DNA of 64,000 bases from assembly GCA_021904315.1 (NCBI GenBank), contig CM038915.1, positions 3,162,001-3,226,000 of the forward strand. The letters run 5' to 3'. The notes beneath the pieces were generated by a model that saw only the letters and a program-made list of their open reading frames with translations, made no database searches and had not been told where the DNA came from. A program made the translations under genes and the position numbers. The stretch is from Sphagnum magellanicum (lineage: Eukaryota; Streptophyta; Sphagnopsida; Sphagnales; Sphagnaceae). Below are positions 32,901 through 44,400 of this stretch, piece after piece (positions within the stretch are counted from its first letter, which is position 1; each line of letters starts with the position of its first letter).

Positions 32901-35900
32901 AGCTGATGAAGTCATTGGGATCTTATAGTAGGTGATCAATAGAATTCAAGTTGCTCTTGACATCCCTGAACATGTGTATGACTGTTGCAGTCATTCAAAT
33001 GCTGCATAGTGTATGCCTTCCTATGGCTTTGTCTTAGATGCTTGCTTGTACAAGAGCAAACTAAAATGTAACAAAGCTTAACCTCAAATATTTGTTGCAG
33101 CTTCAATTGGGATCCTATTGACTTGTTTTTGTTTAGCTATCTCCCAATTGCTAGCCGACATCTGAGTCTTCTTTTTGCTTCTGAATCTAGCAGAAACTCA
33201 ACACAGATTTTTTTTAATGTCTTGCCCTTGCCCTAAGTTTTTAGCAGATTATAATATGCTTGTCTATAACCATTGTCAGTAGCTGATTAAGTCAGTGGGT
33301 GATTAATGGCAGCTAGTCACTACCATTCAGAATGAAGGTGATGGACCTGATACTCACGTTCACAAGGTTATCACTTCTCTCATGTTTTGTTGTGTTTGTT
33401 TTGCTTTGGCTGGAACTTATATGACAATTTTTATTTTTTGAAGTTTCTCTCTTGAATCATATTGGGGGTAGGAGGTAAGCCATTTTGACCTGTTAGTGAT
33501 CCATGGGCATCAAGAATTGCAATATTGCCTTCTTTGTTTTAACACATGAGTTGTATGCAGACACTTCTGGAGCTGCAAGGAAGGTGGATGGTTGCTTCAA
33601 AGAGAGGCTACGTGAACTTGGAGGCCTTGACACTGTTTGTGACCTTGCTGTTGGTTGCCTGTGTAACCTGCAGGTACGTGGCTGTTTATTTGCTGGTTCT
33701 ATCTGGTTTTCCCAGATCTTCTTCAGGGCATGTTCTGCTTTTAAGTGCAGTTGAGAGAGAATTGAACATGATGTTTTGCTATGAGGAGAGGTTATTGTGA
33801 AGAATTTGTGATTTCCTATTTGCTTTACAGCTTTCCAGAGCCTCCAGTCCTCAGTTGGAATGTGAACTTCATCATGAAAAGATGGACCATAGTCCTTCTC
33901 TGGGTAGCTTGAAATCCCTCATGAGAAAGATCTCTCTTGCTGTATTTTGCATGGCTTGTATGTGAATTCATGTCAAGGTACAGTGGGTCATCATTCTTCT
34001 ATCTTTTGAAATCAGTCAGGTCCCTTCTTTCTTGATTTACTTGAGCAAAAACTCTACTGCTCTTATGAATGACAGTACAATGAGACTAGTAAAGTAATGG
34101 GGATTTTGCAGGATGCATTAGAGGGAGAAGAAACAGAGCAAAGCAAAAGGAACAGAGATTTTAAGGCACTTGAGAAATGTGAGAAGAATGGAGGAGTTGG
34201 GATGCTTCTGAGGTGCTTGCGGGTCATTGAGAATGTTACCTTTCTCAGTGAGCTGAATCAGGTAAGCTTCCTCTAGATGTAATTTTGTGTGGTTTGTTTG
34301 TGTTGGCAACATGTCCTGGTGCAGTTGCTCTTTAGACTGTTGATTGTGTAGTTGAATGGCATCTTTTCATTTCATGAGTTTGCTTTTGCACATTCACAGA
34401 GACATCTGCTAGAGTTGCGATTGCCAAGGCAGAAAAGGGATGCTCCAGTGTCATTCATTGGTCTTGTCATCAGCACCATAAAGATGCTTTCTGGTAGGGA
34501 TGAGCTTCATCTTGTGAACAAGCATTAAAAAACATTTTGGCAGCCATCATGTGGATCCAATCATTCACATCTGGCATCATCCATAGTTGTATGTTGCTCT
34601 AATAACCTTTCTTGTTGTCTTCAAAGCATCTTCTGGGTTCCTGGTACTCTATATCAGTTGAAGTGGGGTTTGGCTTCTGAGCAGAGCTTTCTGACGGTCA
34701 CAAGGAGATGAAGAAGGTTCTTGGAAGTCAACCAATTGAGCTTGGTGTGACTGGCAAAGAACCTGGAACAATCAAGATAACTATTAAACATGCTTCTTCG
34801 AGTTTGGAAGGTATGCTTTTCATTTGCAACAAATAACTAACGGCATTGGATACAAGTGAACAACCTGACTTGATTTATTCTCTTGCCAATTTCCTTACCC
34901 TCCATGAGATTATGACATTGATTGAAGAATAATAATGTCATTATGTAAGGCTTTACCTGGTTCTGGATTTTAACTTGGGTTGTCAACAGCTCACAAGCTG
35001 CATATAAGGGCTGGAATATTATGTCAACAGTCTGATGCAGTGCAGTATTTTTGAACTTGGTTACATGTAAGTGAAATAGGGTTTAAACACTGACCATTTC
35101 AGGGCATTGGCCAATGGCATCTTGGATGGCTGACAATGCAGTTTGACCGAAAGACACATTGTATGTTGTGAATATATCACTTCATTGTGTTCCAAAAACT
35201 GGATTTCAGTGAAAGTTTCCAGTGTTAAGTATTTAGTTCTAACATTGATCTGTCTCTTCATTGCCTGCTAACATCATCACTGAGTCTTCCCATTACTTCT
35301 GCTAATGTGACAGAAGCTCTGGATGCAGATTTTGTAGAGTGGTTTGCCCAAAATTTTGGGTGGACTAGTATACACTGATCTACAAATCTGGAGCTGATGA
35401 AGTCCATGGGTAATCATGGCAGCTTGTCACTGCTATTCTTGATGAAGGTGAAGGTCTGACACTTTGTGAGTGATTCTCATAAAGTTATGACTGCACTCAT
35501 TGTCATGTTACCTTCAAAGTGTTGTGAAGATTTCTCTGCATCCTCATAGATATGTTATAGCATTCAATTATTTCTCTCCATGGAAGCAAAAAGTAAGTCA
35601 CTCACTAGCTTCAAACATGAACCTTACAGTCCATGTTCGAAGTTAGGGGGATGGGTGACTTGAAAATTGTCAGTAGGTGAAATCTGCAGTATGATGCATT
35701 GGAATGGACAGCCATTGCAATCCTGACTCATTTAACTGGTTTTATTGCACAGACATTGAAACAAACAGCAGGGGTCAGTTCTTTAAACATGACTCAGCTG
35801 GAGCCACCACAAACCAATGGAAAGCAATTGTGGGTTTCTCCTCTTTACCTGATCTAGAGTATGGAAGCAATGATCTCATGAAGACCAGCCCCAGTAAGTC

Positions 35901-38254
35901 TCTGTTCCGATTCAGGAAGTCTGTCCAAAATTTGGTGAGACCATCTAGTAGCATGGCGCAAAAATGTAGCAATGCAATCAGCAATGGCAAACCACTCATG
36001 GAGCAGATATTGGTGCATGCAAGGTCACAAGATGCCCAGGAATTGGTGAGCCTTTCATGTAGCTCATGGTTCAGTAAACCACACACAAAACCTCAAAAAG
36101 TTTCCCTGTTGAAAAGGAAGGAGAGCATGGGGATGGAGGATTCACAGGACCCTTTTGCATTTGACGAGGTTGATCTTGATTTCTGTTTTGAGAAAGGAAG
36201 TAAGAAAAAAGGCCGGAAAACTGGAAAGGTGTTGCTGCTGGAGGAAGTTGGTGATGCCACCAGGGCTAGTAGGGAAAGAGGAGAAAATTCAGTTGCAAAT
36301 AAAGATGATGGTAACATAGAGGGCTCATTCAGCTCAGAAAGTTGTAGGGAGGCCAGCTCATACGCAGCAGTGTACACTGATTGTCTTCTATCTGCTGTCA
36401 AGGTATGCTATTGCAAGACCTGGATAAGATTGTGATAAGATGTGTTTATTAGTCTCCTTATCTTCTGTGAACAACTGGAACACCAAAGCTTACCTAGTAA
36501 ATGTGTTTTATGTGTGTAAGGATTTGTCTGGGCTTCCTCAAAAATGCATGAGAAATTCTCATCATAAGTACACACTTTTTTTTTCCTTCAGTAATTTGCT
36601 ATGAAATTGTTGAGGTTTCTAAGGGTTGAATGGTGGGTTGTATCATTGTTCACCAGGTGCTCATGAATCTCACAAATGACAACCCAGTCGGTTGTTTCCA
36701 AGTTGCAGCATGTGGTGGCCTTGGCGTAATAGCATCTCTACTAGTTGCGCACTTCCCCAGCCCTCAATCAGGACCCCAAGAGGAGGGACAAGAGGAGAGT
36801 CTTGGAGGTGTGCAACATGGATCTTCTGAAATGCTGAAGGGGAAAGGTGGCCAGGCAGACCAACACTTGGATCTGGTGGTTGTGGCTCTGGGGGTGCTTT
36901 GCAACCTTGTGGAAAAGGATGAGGGGAACAGGTGTGTAGCTAGCAGATTTGAATTCATGTGCTTGTGTAAGGATAGCAGTTAAGGGAATCTGTTTCTGAG
37001 ATCAACATTAAGAGTATGTAGGATGGTGATTGATTGTGTGGTATGCTGCAGGGCTCAATTAGCAACACTGGAGGTGGAACTACCTTCATATGTTATATTG
37101 AAGGAAGGAAGTGCGTGGCATGACAGTAGCATGATTGCACTTCTGTGTGCATTGTTTCTGAGCAAGCATGGTGCTGGTGAAGCAGCAAATGCAGTTGAAG
37201 AGAAGATTGCAATGGAGGTGAGGCCTTGCTTGTCAGATTGGGATCTATAAAAGATTTCTATGCAGGCATTGGATTATACCTGGTAGAAAAGTACTTGTGG
37301 AGTGGAGAGAGGATTTGGATGGGCTGCTACATATTTGATGTTTGTGGACTCATGGGATATCATTTCTTGTAGAGGATCATTGCAACTGTCAGGAGCTGAT
37401 ATAGTTAAGTGAGGAGTGATAGCAGCTCACCACTGCTCTTCATGACAACCATCTGATGGTCTGATACTCACAATGTTATGACAGCACTTGTTCTTGCAGA
37501 CAGACATTCAGGCAAAATTCAAGCAAGGGGAACGTGAAGCTGAAGATATGATTGTGGAGGCATATGCTGCATTGTTGCTTGCCTTTCTTTCAAGAGAAAG
37601 GTAAGAGGTTTTCACTGAATGCAATCTGTGACATACACGGCCCTTATTTTTGCAGATCAAGATTCAAGTCATTCCAGAATTTTCATCATTTCTCCCTTCA
37701 GTACATTCTTTGTATTCTGAAGCTTTTGAATTTAGTTGTTAATTTTGATGGGCTGTAGTGACAGGGCTCGTCTTGCTATTGCACAATTTCTACCAGGGGA
37801 TGATTTGACAGTGCTTGTACCTGTCCTTGAGCAATTTGTGGTAAGTTACACTTTGAATATCCATCTCCTTGAGGAAATTCTCCTGAGTGAGGAATGCTTG
37901 AAAATACTTGGAAAGTGTAGCTTCTTTCTATGTGGGGGTTTGCAGGTAAAAATGGTTTATGGATCTGGTAGAAATACTCCTTGGAGATTTTGTGTCCAAG
38001 ACCACTGCAGTTTCAAAGCATATCTTACTGCCACCAAAGTTGAATGCCTAGTCTAATTGTGTCTCAGCTTAGATGGCGCTTGAAGCAGGACATCTCTGTT
38101 GCCTTGGTTGTTTATTTAACAGACTCATGGGGTATGTGTGGTGCAGGCATTCCACCTCTCCTTGAACATGCTATCTCAAGAGACACACAATTTGGTCAAA
38201 GATGTGATTGATTCCTGTAGACAACCTTTGTTAGTGATGCCATTACTAGTCTGA
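29941..38254 (+). CDS. WAPL: WAPL, cohesin release factor (wings apart-like)
   Basis: Fifteen exons give 1035 aa: 29941-30105, 30316-30839, 30962-31061, 31262-31604, 33561-33673, 33831-33941, 34112-34261, 34400-34493, 34685-34810, 35753-36402, 36657-36931, 37052-37217, 37500-37600, 37759-37840, 38147-38254. All junctions are GT-AG and keep frame. The start MIVRTYQRRNR matches the conserved beginning of plant WAPL proteins, which fixes the ATG. Further matches to Arabidopsis WAPL1 as I remember it: STLLEAQESGEMMEH, NFALDGLRPEQPLQIQRASL, FKERLRELGGLDTV, DPFAFDEVDLDF, LMNLTNDNPVGC, MIVEAYAALLLAFLS and, at the end, VPVLEQFV then AFHLSLNMLSQETH. WAPL opens the cohesin ring and removes it from chromosomes in meiosis and mitosis; it acts in the nucleus with PDS5. 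Exon 6 is doubtful: it is 111 nt, phase-neutral, with a weak donor (GTATTT), and may be skipped or wrong. Introns 4 (1.96 kb) and 9 (0.94 kb) carry dispersed repeats. Confidence 0.93.
31625..31735 (+). repeat. intronic repeat family, 3' fragment in WAPL intron 4
   Basis: Carries GAGCTGATGACGTCAGTGGG, ATGAAGGTGATGGTCTGATA and CTTTGTCACA, the last third of the repeat seen complete at 33040-33385. Another 3' fragment lies at 37380-37490 in intron 12 (TCAGGAGCTGATATAG, GATGGTCTGATACTCAC, GTTATGACAGCACT). Confidence 0.7.
32340..32575 (+). repeat. intronic repeat family, 5' part in WAPL intron 4
   Basis: Contains CTTGAATGAGGATACTATTGG, TTTCTTGAGTGCTAG, TGACTGAGTCTTCCTCTTGC and CAGAAACTCAGGATGCA, ending at CTACACCCACTGT. 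It matches the first two thirds of the copy at 56430. Confidence 0.7.
33040..33385 (+). repeat. intronic repeat family, full copy in WAPL intron 4
   Basis: Runs from GCTTGCTTGTACAAGAGC through CTAAAATGTAACAAAGCTTA, GAGTCTTCTTTTTGCTTCTG, the AGAAACTCA word, and CATTGTCAGTAGCTGATTAA to the end near GTTATCACTTCTC. Same orientation and order as 56430-56815 in the PEF gene. About 350 bp, non-coding; no pol III boxes or inverted ends were recognised. Confidence 0.75.
35270..35500 (+). repeat. intronic repeat family, partial copy in WAPL intron 9
   Basis: Contains ACTGAGTCTTCCCATTACTT, GACAGAAGCTCTGGATGCAG, TTTGCCCAAAATTTTGGG, GGAGCTGATGAAGTCCATGG and AAAGTTATGACTGCACTC, the same series as in the other copies. 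It lies about 250 bp before exon 10. Confidence 0.75.
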
Positions 38255-39407
38255 CAGAACTATGATACACAGTGCTAGATGAGTTGTAAACTACCTGGGA
38301 GTAAATGAACTTTTGTATAGTAGGAATTCAGATCAGTCCTGCTCTTGAAGATCCCATCTGCCAAATTTTACAGTTGCTATGAGTTGCTATTTCAGTTGCA
38401 CTTGTAATTTCAATCATGCAGGTTTCTTTAATGTCTTTTTAAGAGCAAAATATTGATGCAATTTTGGAGGCATGCTTGTGAATCAATCAAATTTTACTGT
38501 TAAGATGGGTAGGACTTTTGCCAGGTGTTCAGCCAAGTAGGGGGAAAAAAAAAAAATGTTTCATAAATTCAGAAAGTCTACAAGAAATCCATTAACTCCA
38601 CTTGGCCAAGCTGAATTTACTGTTAAATCCAAACTCTTGGCGTCTTGATTAACAAAACTTGATTAACTGGAAAAAAAGTGAGTGACATAGAAAAGCCAAA
38701 CAATTTATGCCAAAAATAAGCAATGGATATGGCTCAATTGTCCATATTTTTATCTTCTTCCTCCTGAATAGCAAATCCGTATTGAGTTTCAGTGACTGAA
38801 CACATGAGGATAAAATTACATGGGGGCTGCAGCGAGCTTCACTCAGGAACTCCAGGAGTGATGTCTTCAAAAGAAGTGAATTGCAACAGCTGTAAACACA
38901 AACATCACTCATCTGCTCAACTACAGAGGACTCCCTGGGCTGGGATAACCTAACACTGCAAAGTGCTCCAAATTGGCATCAAACCACACAAAAGTAGGTT
39001 TTGGCTGCGGAACTGCAAAAGCTCATCTGACCTAAAAAATCAATGTCCTCCAATACCAAATAGGTTTGTTTCTACTGAACAATAAGAACTGTAAAAACTC
39101 TGACTGACAGTGTTTGCAGAAGATAGAGTTCCAACATTGAGAGCATAGACGAAGCAGCCCCATTGTCTCCATATGTCAGGAACTATACATGAGAGATGAT
39201 TCCAGTCATCAATTTTAGACCTTTGGAAACTCACAGACATTGCAAGTGAGAAAGTGTTCTTCTCTTTGTTCATTGGACATAAAAGAAATGAAAATGTGAT
39301 GAAAAGTACTGAATCTTGTTGGAAACCAACATCAATGCAGACATATGAGTTTCATACAGAGCAACCAAGAGTACAAACCTAACTAAGAGACATTACAAGC
39401 AAATGTT
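38255..39407. other. convergent intergenic region between WAPL and BPM
   Basis: The stops of WAPL (plus) and BPM (minus) are 1.15 kb apart. The interval must contain both 3' UTRs and terminators. It has no supported open frame. A 13-base A run lies near 38548. No clear transposon sequence was seen. Confidence 0.6.
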
Positions 39408-41240
39408 CTAAGTCCTGGGCCTAACTCGCCTGCCATTGGCTTCAGTACCCTCAGAGGATTGACCCCACACACTCCTGTTGCGGACTGATCCTGTGGCTCC
39501 ACCTCCACTATCTTCATGTACACCAGCCACTGTTTTCAACAACTCAGACTGTAGTGTTGGACAGCTTTTCTGTAGGTATTCAAATCCATCTGACTGCATA
39601 ACTGCTGCAAGATTTGATGCAGCGAACTTGAGGCACACAGCCTTTAGCTCTGACGCATGGTGCTGCTCTGCAAGGGCAAGAGTAGTGGCCACTGTATCGG
39701 TACTCACATTCTCACACAGCTTTGACTCACATAGAAGCCGTAGCCGGTCAAGGCCATATTGATCTGCTGCTGCCAACAAGTGTTGAGCTAGCAGAGTGGA
39801 TGTAGATAATCCACCTGATAGTTCCTTTGTGTCAGGTAAGACATCCTTGTAAATAAAATGCAGCAGGGCCTTAAATACCTGTCATATGCAACCACAACAA
39901 GAAATTGCAGTTTCCAGAGAGAAATGCAAACAATGGACTCTGGTCATCCTTGACATATTTCACAGGTATTGTGAAAAACAAGACAAGCTACAGACCTGGA
40001 GATGCAATGCAACAATTCCACTAGAAATATCTGAAACAACTGATTGAAGGTGAGAGAAAAACTGTGAATTCAACCAGATAATGGATACCCATGAGAACAA
40101 CATAAACTAAGGTCTTAGAGTTTTGTCGCAAGTCGTCTGTCACATGCAGCCCAAGCAAATTTCTGAGTGATGAAGGGGTTAGGAGAGAAGTAAAGCAACA
40201 ACATGGAACTGAAGATAGATCCCTCTTTTCTTCCTTATGAAATTTACTAAGGTGACTGGTGATTCACCTATGCTTGTGTAGGTCACAAATAGGTACCAAA
40301 AGAAATGTCAAGTTGCTGTAAAAGAGATCTGAATGAGGGTTTGAAGGAGTTAGGGTTATAATAGGTGAGCGCGGAATCTTGGACGAGACTCGTCGATTCG
40401 TGGGTGAATAGACGCACACACACGCCTCGATGACGATTTGCATCTCTAATGTACTTGAATCTCAAAAACCAGACAACAAGAGTTGAAGGAAAAAAAATTA
40501 CATACCGGGGCTTCGATGTCGGCAATCTGCAAGTTGCTGCTGTTCCGGTCCCGCATTGGCCCAAACAGTTGGGCTTTGAAAACAGGTGATCGGGCCGCCA
40601 ACACAAGCTTATGCGCATGGAAAACTTCGCCGTCGACCTCGAAAGCCACATCCGTGCCCTCTCCGCTTTCCAACAGCATGCCGAAGTGCTGGCCTAGGTC
40701 AGGCTCCGGAACGGGGATAGAGTACAGCCTAGGCCCTTGTGTTGACGAGACAACCACACCCACTGTACACGTGATGGCTAAGCTATCACTTTTCAAGAAA
40801 TCCGAAGTCTCCAGATGAGCTCGCCTGAAGAACCGCTTGTAACCCCACATAGAGCCACGATACTTAAGCGTGTAAGGCCCACTTTCCAACGAACGATCAA
40901 AGTGGCTATGCACCTTATGCTTACCTTTACCACTTTGATCCAACATCGTCAACTCGAAAAGCGCCCGAACGTCCGTCCCTTCACTGGCTAAAGCTATGAA
41001 AACAGACACATATAAGGAATTATCTTCTGCGTTCTTCCCATCTGGATAGAAGTAAATTGCCCACTGGTATCCACCAACAGAGAAACTCTCGCTCGCGATA
41101 TACTTCCCCACTCCCATCCCCTTGGCCAACGAGTATCCATTAATCGTGAAATGATGCGAGCCGTTCACGGTTTCCGTCACGCATCTGGATCTACTGTTTG
41201 TACTACCCGCTCCTGTGCACGCCATAGGCGTCCTTGCCAT
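39408..41240 (-). CDS. BPM: BPM-type MATH-BTB protein, CUL3 substrate adaptor
   Basis: Two exons, 40506-41240 (245 codons) and 39408-39878 (156 aa plus stop), give 401 aa, the usual length for plant BPM proteins. The 627-bp intron has CCG/GTATGT and GACAG/GTATTT borders, and the join reads [15 protein letters not shown], as in Arabidopsis BPMs. The MATH domain covers about residues 25-160 ([43 protein letters not shown]). The BTB domain covers about 190-310 ([20 protein letters not shown], then [12 protein letters not shown]). A BACK-like helical region follows ([41 protein letters not shown]). BPMs bind CUL3 through BTB and recruit HD-ZIP, ERF/AP2 and MYB factors through MATH for ubiquitination. 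The start is the first ATG of the open frame, 20-25 residues before MATH, as in the family. It looks intact. Confidence 0.95.
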
Positions 41241-41640
41241 CCCTTCTCTCCGTTTCTTACATACCCTAGGTTATCTTCCCCTCCCCACCCCCCACAGCAA
41301 CACTCACTCACTCACTCCCTCACCCACTCTCTCTACGACTTCCAACTTTATTTCCTTCCTTCTCCCCTCCTCTTTTTCCTCCTCTTCTTTCTTCCCCACC
41401 CCACGAACGCCACAAACCAATGCTTGCGCGAGCGAGCGAGAGAGAGAGAGAGAGAGAAAAAGAGAGTTCACAAAGCGAATGGCGATGGCAAATCCCTAAC
41501 TCTTCAAAACCCAACGTTCTCGTCCCTCTCGTACTTTACACAAAGCTATTTCCCCAACACGCTAACGTAAAGTCATTTCATTTCAGTGATAAGCGCCAAA
41601 TGTTGCACTAATGTCGGCCTCCTTCTCCATTAGGCTAACC
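41241..41640 (-). promoter_or_regulatory. 5' leader and core promoter region of BPM
   Basis: In the sense of the gene this region is rich in C/T and G/A blocks, including a (CT)9 tract at 41439-41457, common in plant 5' UTRs. Plus-strand open frames across it are serine/proline-rich by-products of this composition. No TATA box was assigned. Confidence 0.5.
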
Positions 41641-41649
41641 TTCTTCTTA

Positions 41650-42195
41650 TTATTAATCTTGTCACTAATTTCAAACCTTTCCTCACTAATCGTATCTCTC
41701 TTGGGGGAGAGGGAGGGGGATGTTACAGGCAGCTGTCATTAAGAATCGATGAATGAATGAATGAATGAATGAGAAATTATGCACTAATCTTTTCACTAAT
41801 TTCAAAAACTGGCTTCACGAATCGCATCTCTCCCTCTCTCGCGCGCTTGCGCGGCGGGTGGGGTCGGGCCGGGTGGGCTCCTCCTGATGCAAGCAGCAAG
41901 AATCAATGGATGAATGAGAAATTATTTACTAATCTTGTCACTAATTTCAAAACTTGCTTCACTAATCACATGTCTATTGCGGGGGGAGGGAGGGGGGTTG
42001 CGGTGGGGGAAGGGTGATGATACAGGCAGCTGTGATTCAGAATCAATGGATGAATGAGAAATTATGTACTAATCTTATCAATAACTTCAAAACTTGCTTC
42101 ACTAATCACATCTCAATGGGGGTGGGGGTGAGCGGTGGGGTTATGATGGAGGCAGCAGTAATTAAGAATCAATAGATGAATGAGAAAATATGTAC
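41650..42195. repeat. tandem repeat upstream of BPM, about four units of 120-145 bp
   Basis: The phrase ACTAATCTTGTCACTAATTTC recurs at about 41653, 41785, 41928 and 42068. It is followed each time by CTTCACTAATC, a GGGGGAGGG-type stretch, CAGGCAGC and AATCAATGGATGAATGAGAA. A fifth unit is cut off near 42190. Within it a (GAAT)5 run lies at 41751-41771. It starts about 400 bp before the BPM start codon, so it may lie in the promoter. Confidence 0.85.
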
Positions 42196-43880
42196 TGTGT
42201 GTGCCGCCGGCATTTTGTTGGTGGTATTTGATGTGCGTCTTTGGCTGGCTGGCTGTGCTGGCTGGCTGTCTGTTTGTCTGTCGTCCTCGTCCTTCCTTCC
42301 TTCCTTCCTTCTTCCTCAACATCATTCCAGTTCCATCATCAGCCTTCTTCGTCCGTGCTGTGCGCCACCAATTGGCATTGAAAGCAGAGTGGTGAAAAAG
42401 CCATGAAACCTGCTCTGCTTTGTTTGTTGCTGCTGAATCCTGACGACTCACTCTTTTGACCTCTTTCTTTTCTTCTCTTTTTTTCCAGTTGCACTGACTA
42501 CAAGTGACCATTGTTCTTTTTATTTTATTTTTTCAATTTTTTTTACTGGAGTGTCAGTATCGAGAATCTCAACTCAAGGGGGAATCCAGCAATAATAAAA
42601 TGCCAACATCCAAAAACATTATAAAAAAACCTTTGCAGTCTGGCTACATACAACAATATGGAATAGATGTCTAACGAAATTGAGTCAACTTTCTAAAAAT
42701 TCAAAATAAACAAATAAATAATTTTTTTGACGATTTCTTTTTCCAAAAGTAAGGAATATATTGCTATGATATATTCCCTTTCTCAAAAATGAATTCACAA
42801 CAAAGCGAAATTTCACACCCAAATAAAAACAAGGGGTGTGTGACCACTGTGGCCTTGTCATTTACATTAACAAGTATCTTAAGGCAAAAGAAGAATTATG
42901 GAAATTCAAATATTCACCATACAAAAATATAATCTTCAAAAAAATCCTCTAAAAGAAACCAAGACCCTTCAAGATATCACAACACTATAACTAATCTCAA
43001 GTTTCAACACAAGCCAAAATATCATCTTTCAAAAATCCTGGCATCAAAATAGACTTACTACCTAGGGGCCCAAATCCATTAAGCTGCTATACTCTATAAT
43101 GAATCTAAACACAATATCCTTGCCTTGATAGCCAAGGCCAACAAATGCTGCTAAGGACCGTCGGCTAAAAGTTGCCTAAGCAAAAGTCATAGAGTATACA
43201 ATAAGGACCTCAATCAGGACTGTTCCAGGAACAAGGGCGCAGTGGGACATACGAGTTCGGTGCAAGTCCTGAAACTCCAAGAACATCTCGGTCTGAGGTC
43301 CTTATCTAGTGTAAAGATCTGGTAAAATTTTAAACGGCTGTGATTCATTTGAGAATGCACAAGAGGCAAGAGGCAGTACTTTATGCATAAGGTTCCTAAA
43401 AAGGAAGGGGTTGTTTTGGGAATGAGGGCCTGGCATGAGATGGACCGTGGGAGCTGAGTGCAAGACCCATGCTCCCAAAACAACCCCCTTTTGAGGCCTT
43501 TAAAGATCTGCTAAAATTTGGTTCATTCGAGCAAGAGAAGAGGGACCTTACACATATGGTGCATCTTCTATTGAGATATAAAGGCAAGGCAAGGCAAGGT
43601 TACTGTGTGTAAGGCAATGCCCCTCAGCTCCGCTTTGTTAAGTTAGCTGCTCTGTCTGTTTCCTCTTGTATGAACAAGCACTGGGAGAACTTTCCTATTG
43701 GATTTGGAGGGCACAACAGATGTTGTGCATACCTGAAGAGGGATATTAAACTTACACTTTAAAAGTGGGAGGGATCTCACACCTATCATAGGGATCTTAC
43801 ACCTGTAATAGGCATAAGAACCTACCCCTTCTTAGGCCTCATAATTGACATATGTTGAGGTTCATCTGGTGCACTGTGAT
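42196..43880. other. gene-free stretch with short microsatellites
   Basis: No supported gene. (GGCT)n, (TCTG)n and (CCTT)n runs follow each other at about 42239-42310. At 43225-43565 a diverged direct duplication of about 190-bp period is visible (GAGTTCGGTGCAAGTCC with AAGATCTGGTAAAATTT, then GAGCTGAGTGCAAGACC with AAGATCTGCTAAAATTT). (CAAGG)n lies near 43583. Confidence 0.5.
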
Positions 43881-44077
43881 GGGTACCCCCCCCAAGGATG
43901 ATGAACATTCCCAAAATGAGGGACTGGACTCACCTACAGCCCTCCTCCTTGGCCCCTTATTGTAGGAATGCCCTAACCCTACACTTCATGGCCAGGTTGA
44001 AAATTGGAGCTTGAAGAGAGTTCCTTCTCTTTGAAGGATTGGGTATTAACTCTTTTGTTTTCAACCATGGCTTGACC

Positions 44078-44170
44078 TGGTTGAAGCAGCAACCACTCTG
44101 GTACTATGCTTCAACCACTCTGGTACTATTACCATAAACCATAGTACCAGAGTGGTTGCTGCTTCAACCA
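44078..44170. repeat. perfect 31-bp inverted repeat, 31-nt spacer
   Basis: 44078-44108 is the exact reverse complement of 44140-44170. The spacer holds a further 20-bp copy of the inner part of the left arm (CTTCAACCACTCTGGTACTA), so the right arm could pair with either. It would form a long hairpin if transcribed. Downstream at about 44249-44277 a second, smaller inverted repeat occurs (CCCGGTGTAAAGAA and TTCTTTACACTGGG). Confidence 0.9.
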
Positions 44171-44400
44171 AAACCTAAACCCTTAAAACTGTAAGCTGTC
44201 CCATCCTGTGAGTGGCACCCGTGCATAGCCATGCTCCACCCGGTGTAAAGAAATTTCAGTCCCATTCTTTACACTGGGTAGGCTAAAGCCCTTGGAGAAA
44301 GGCTGAGCAGAAATAAGGAACCTGCTTGGCTCTGCCTCATGCAGGTCCCTTATTTTCGCACAGCCCTCCTCCTAGGGCCTTACCCTACACTAATAACCCT

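Noticed and set aside
41151-41570. 139-codon plus-strand Ser/Pro/Leu-rich frame
   Set aside because: It is antisense to the BPM start and leader and arises from C/T-rich sequence.
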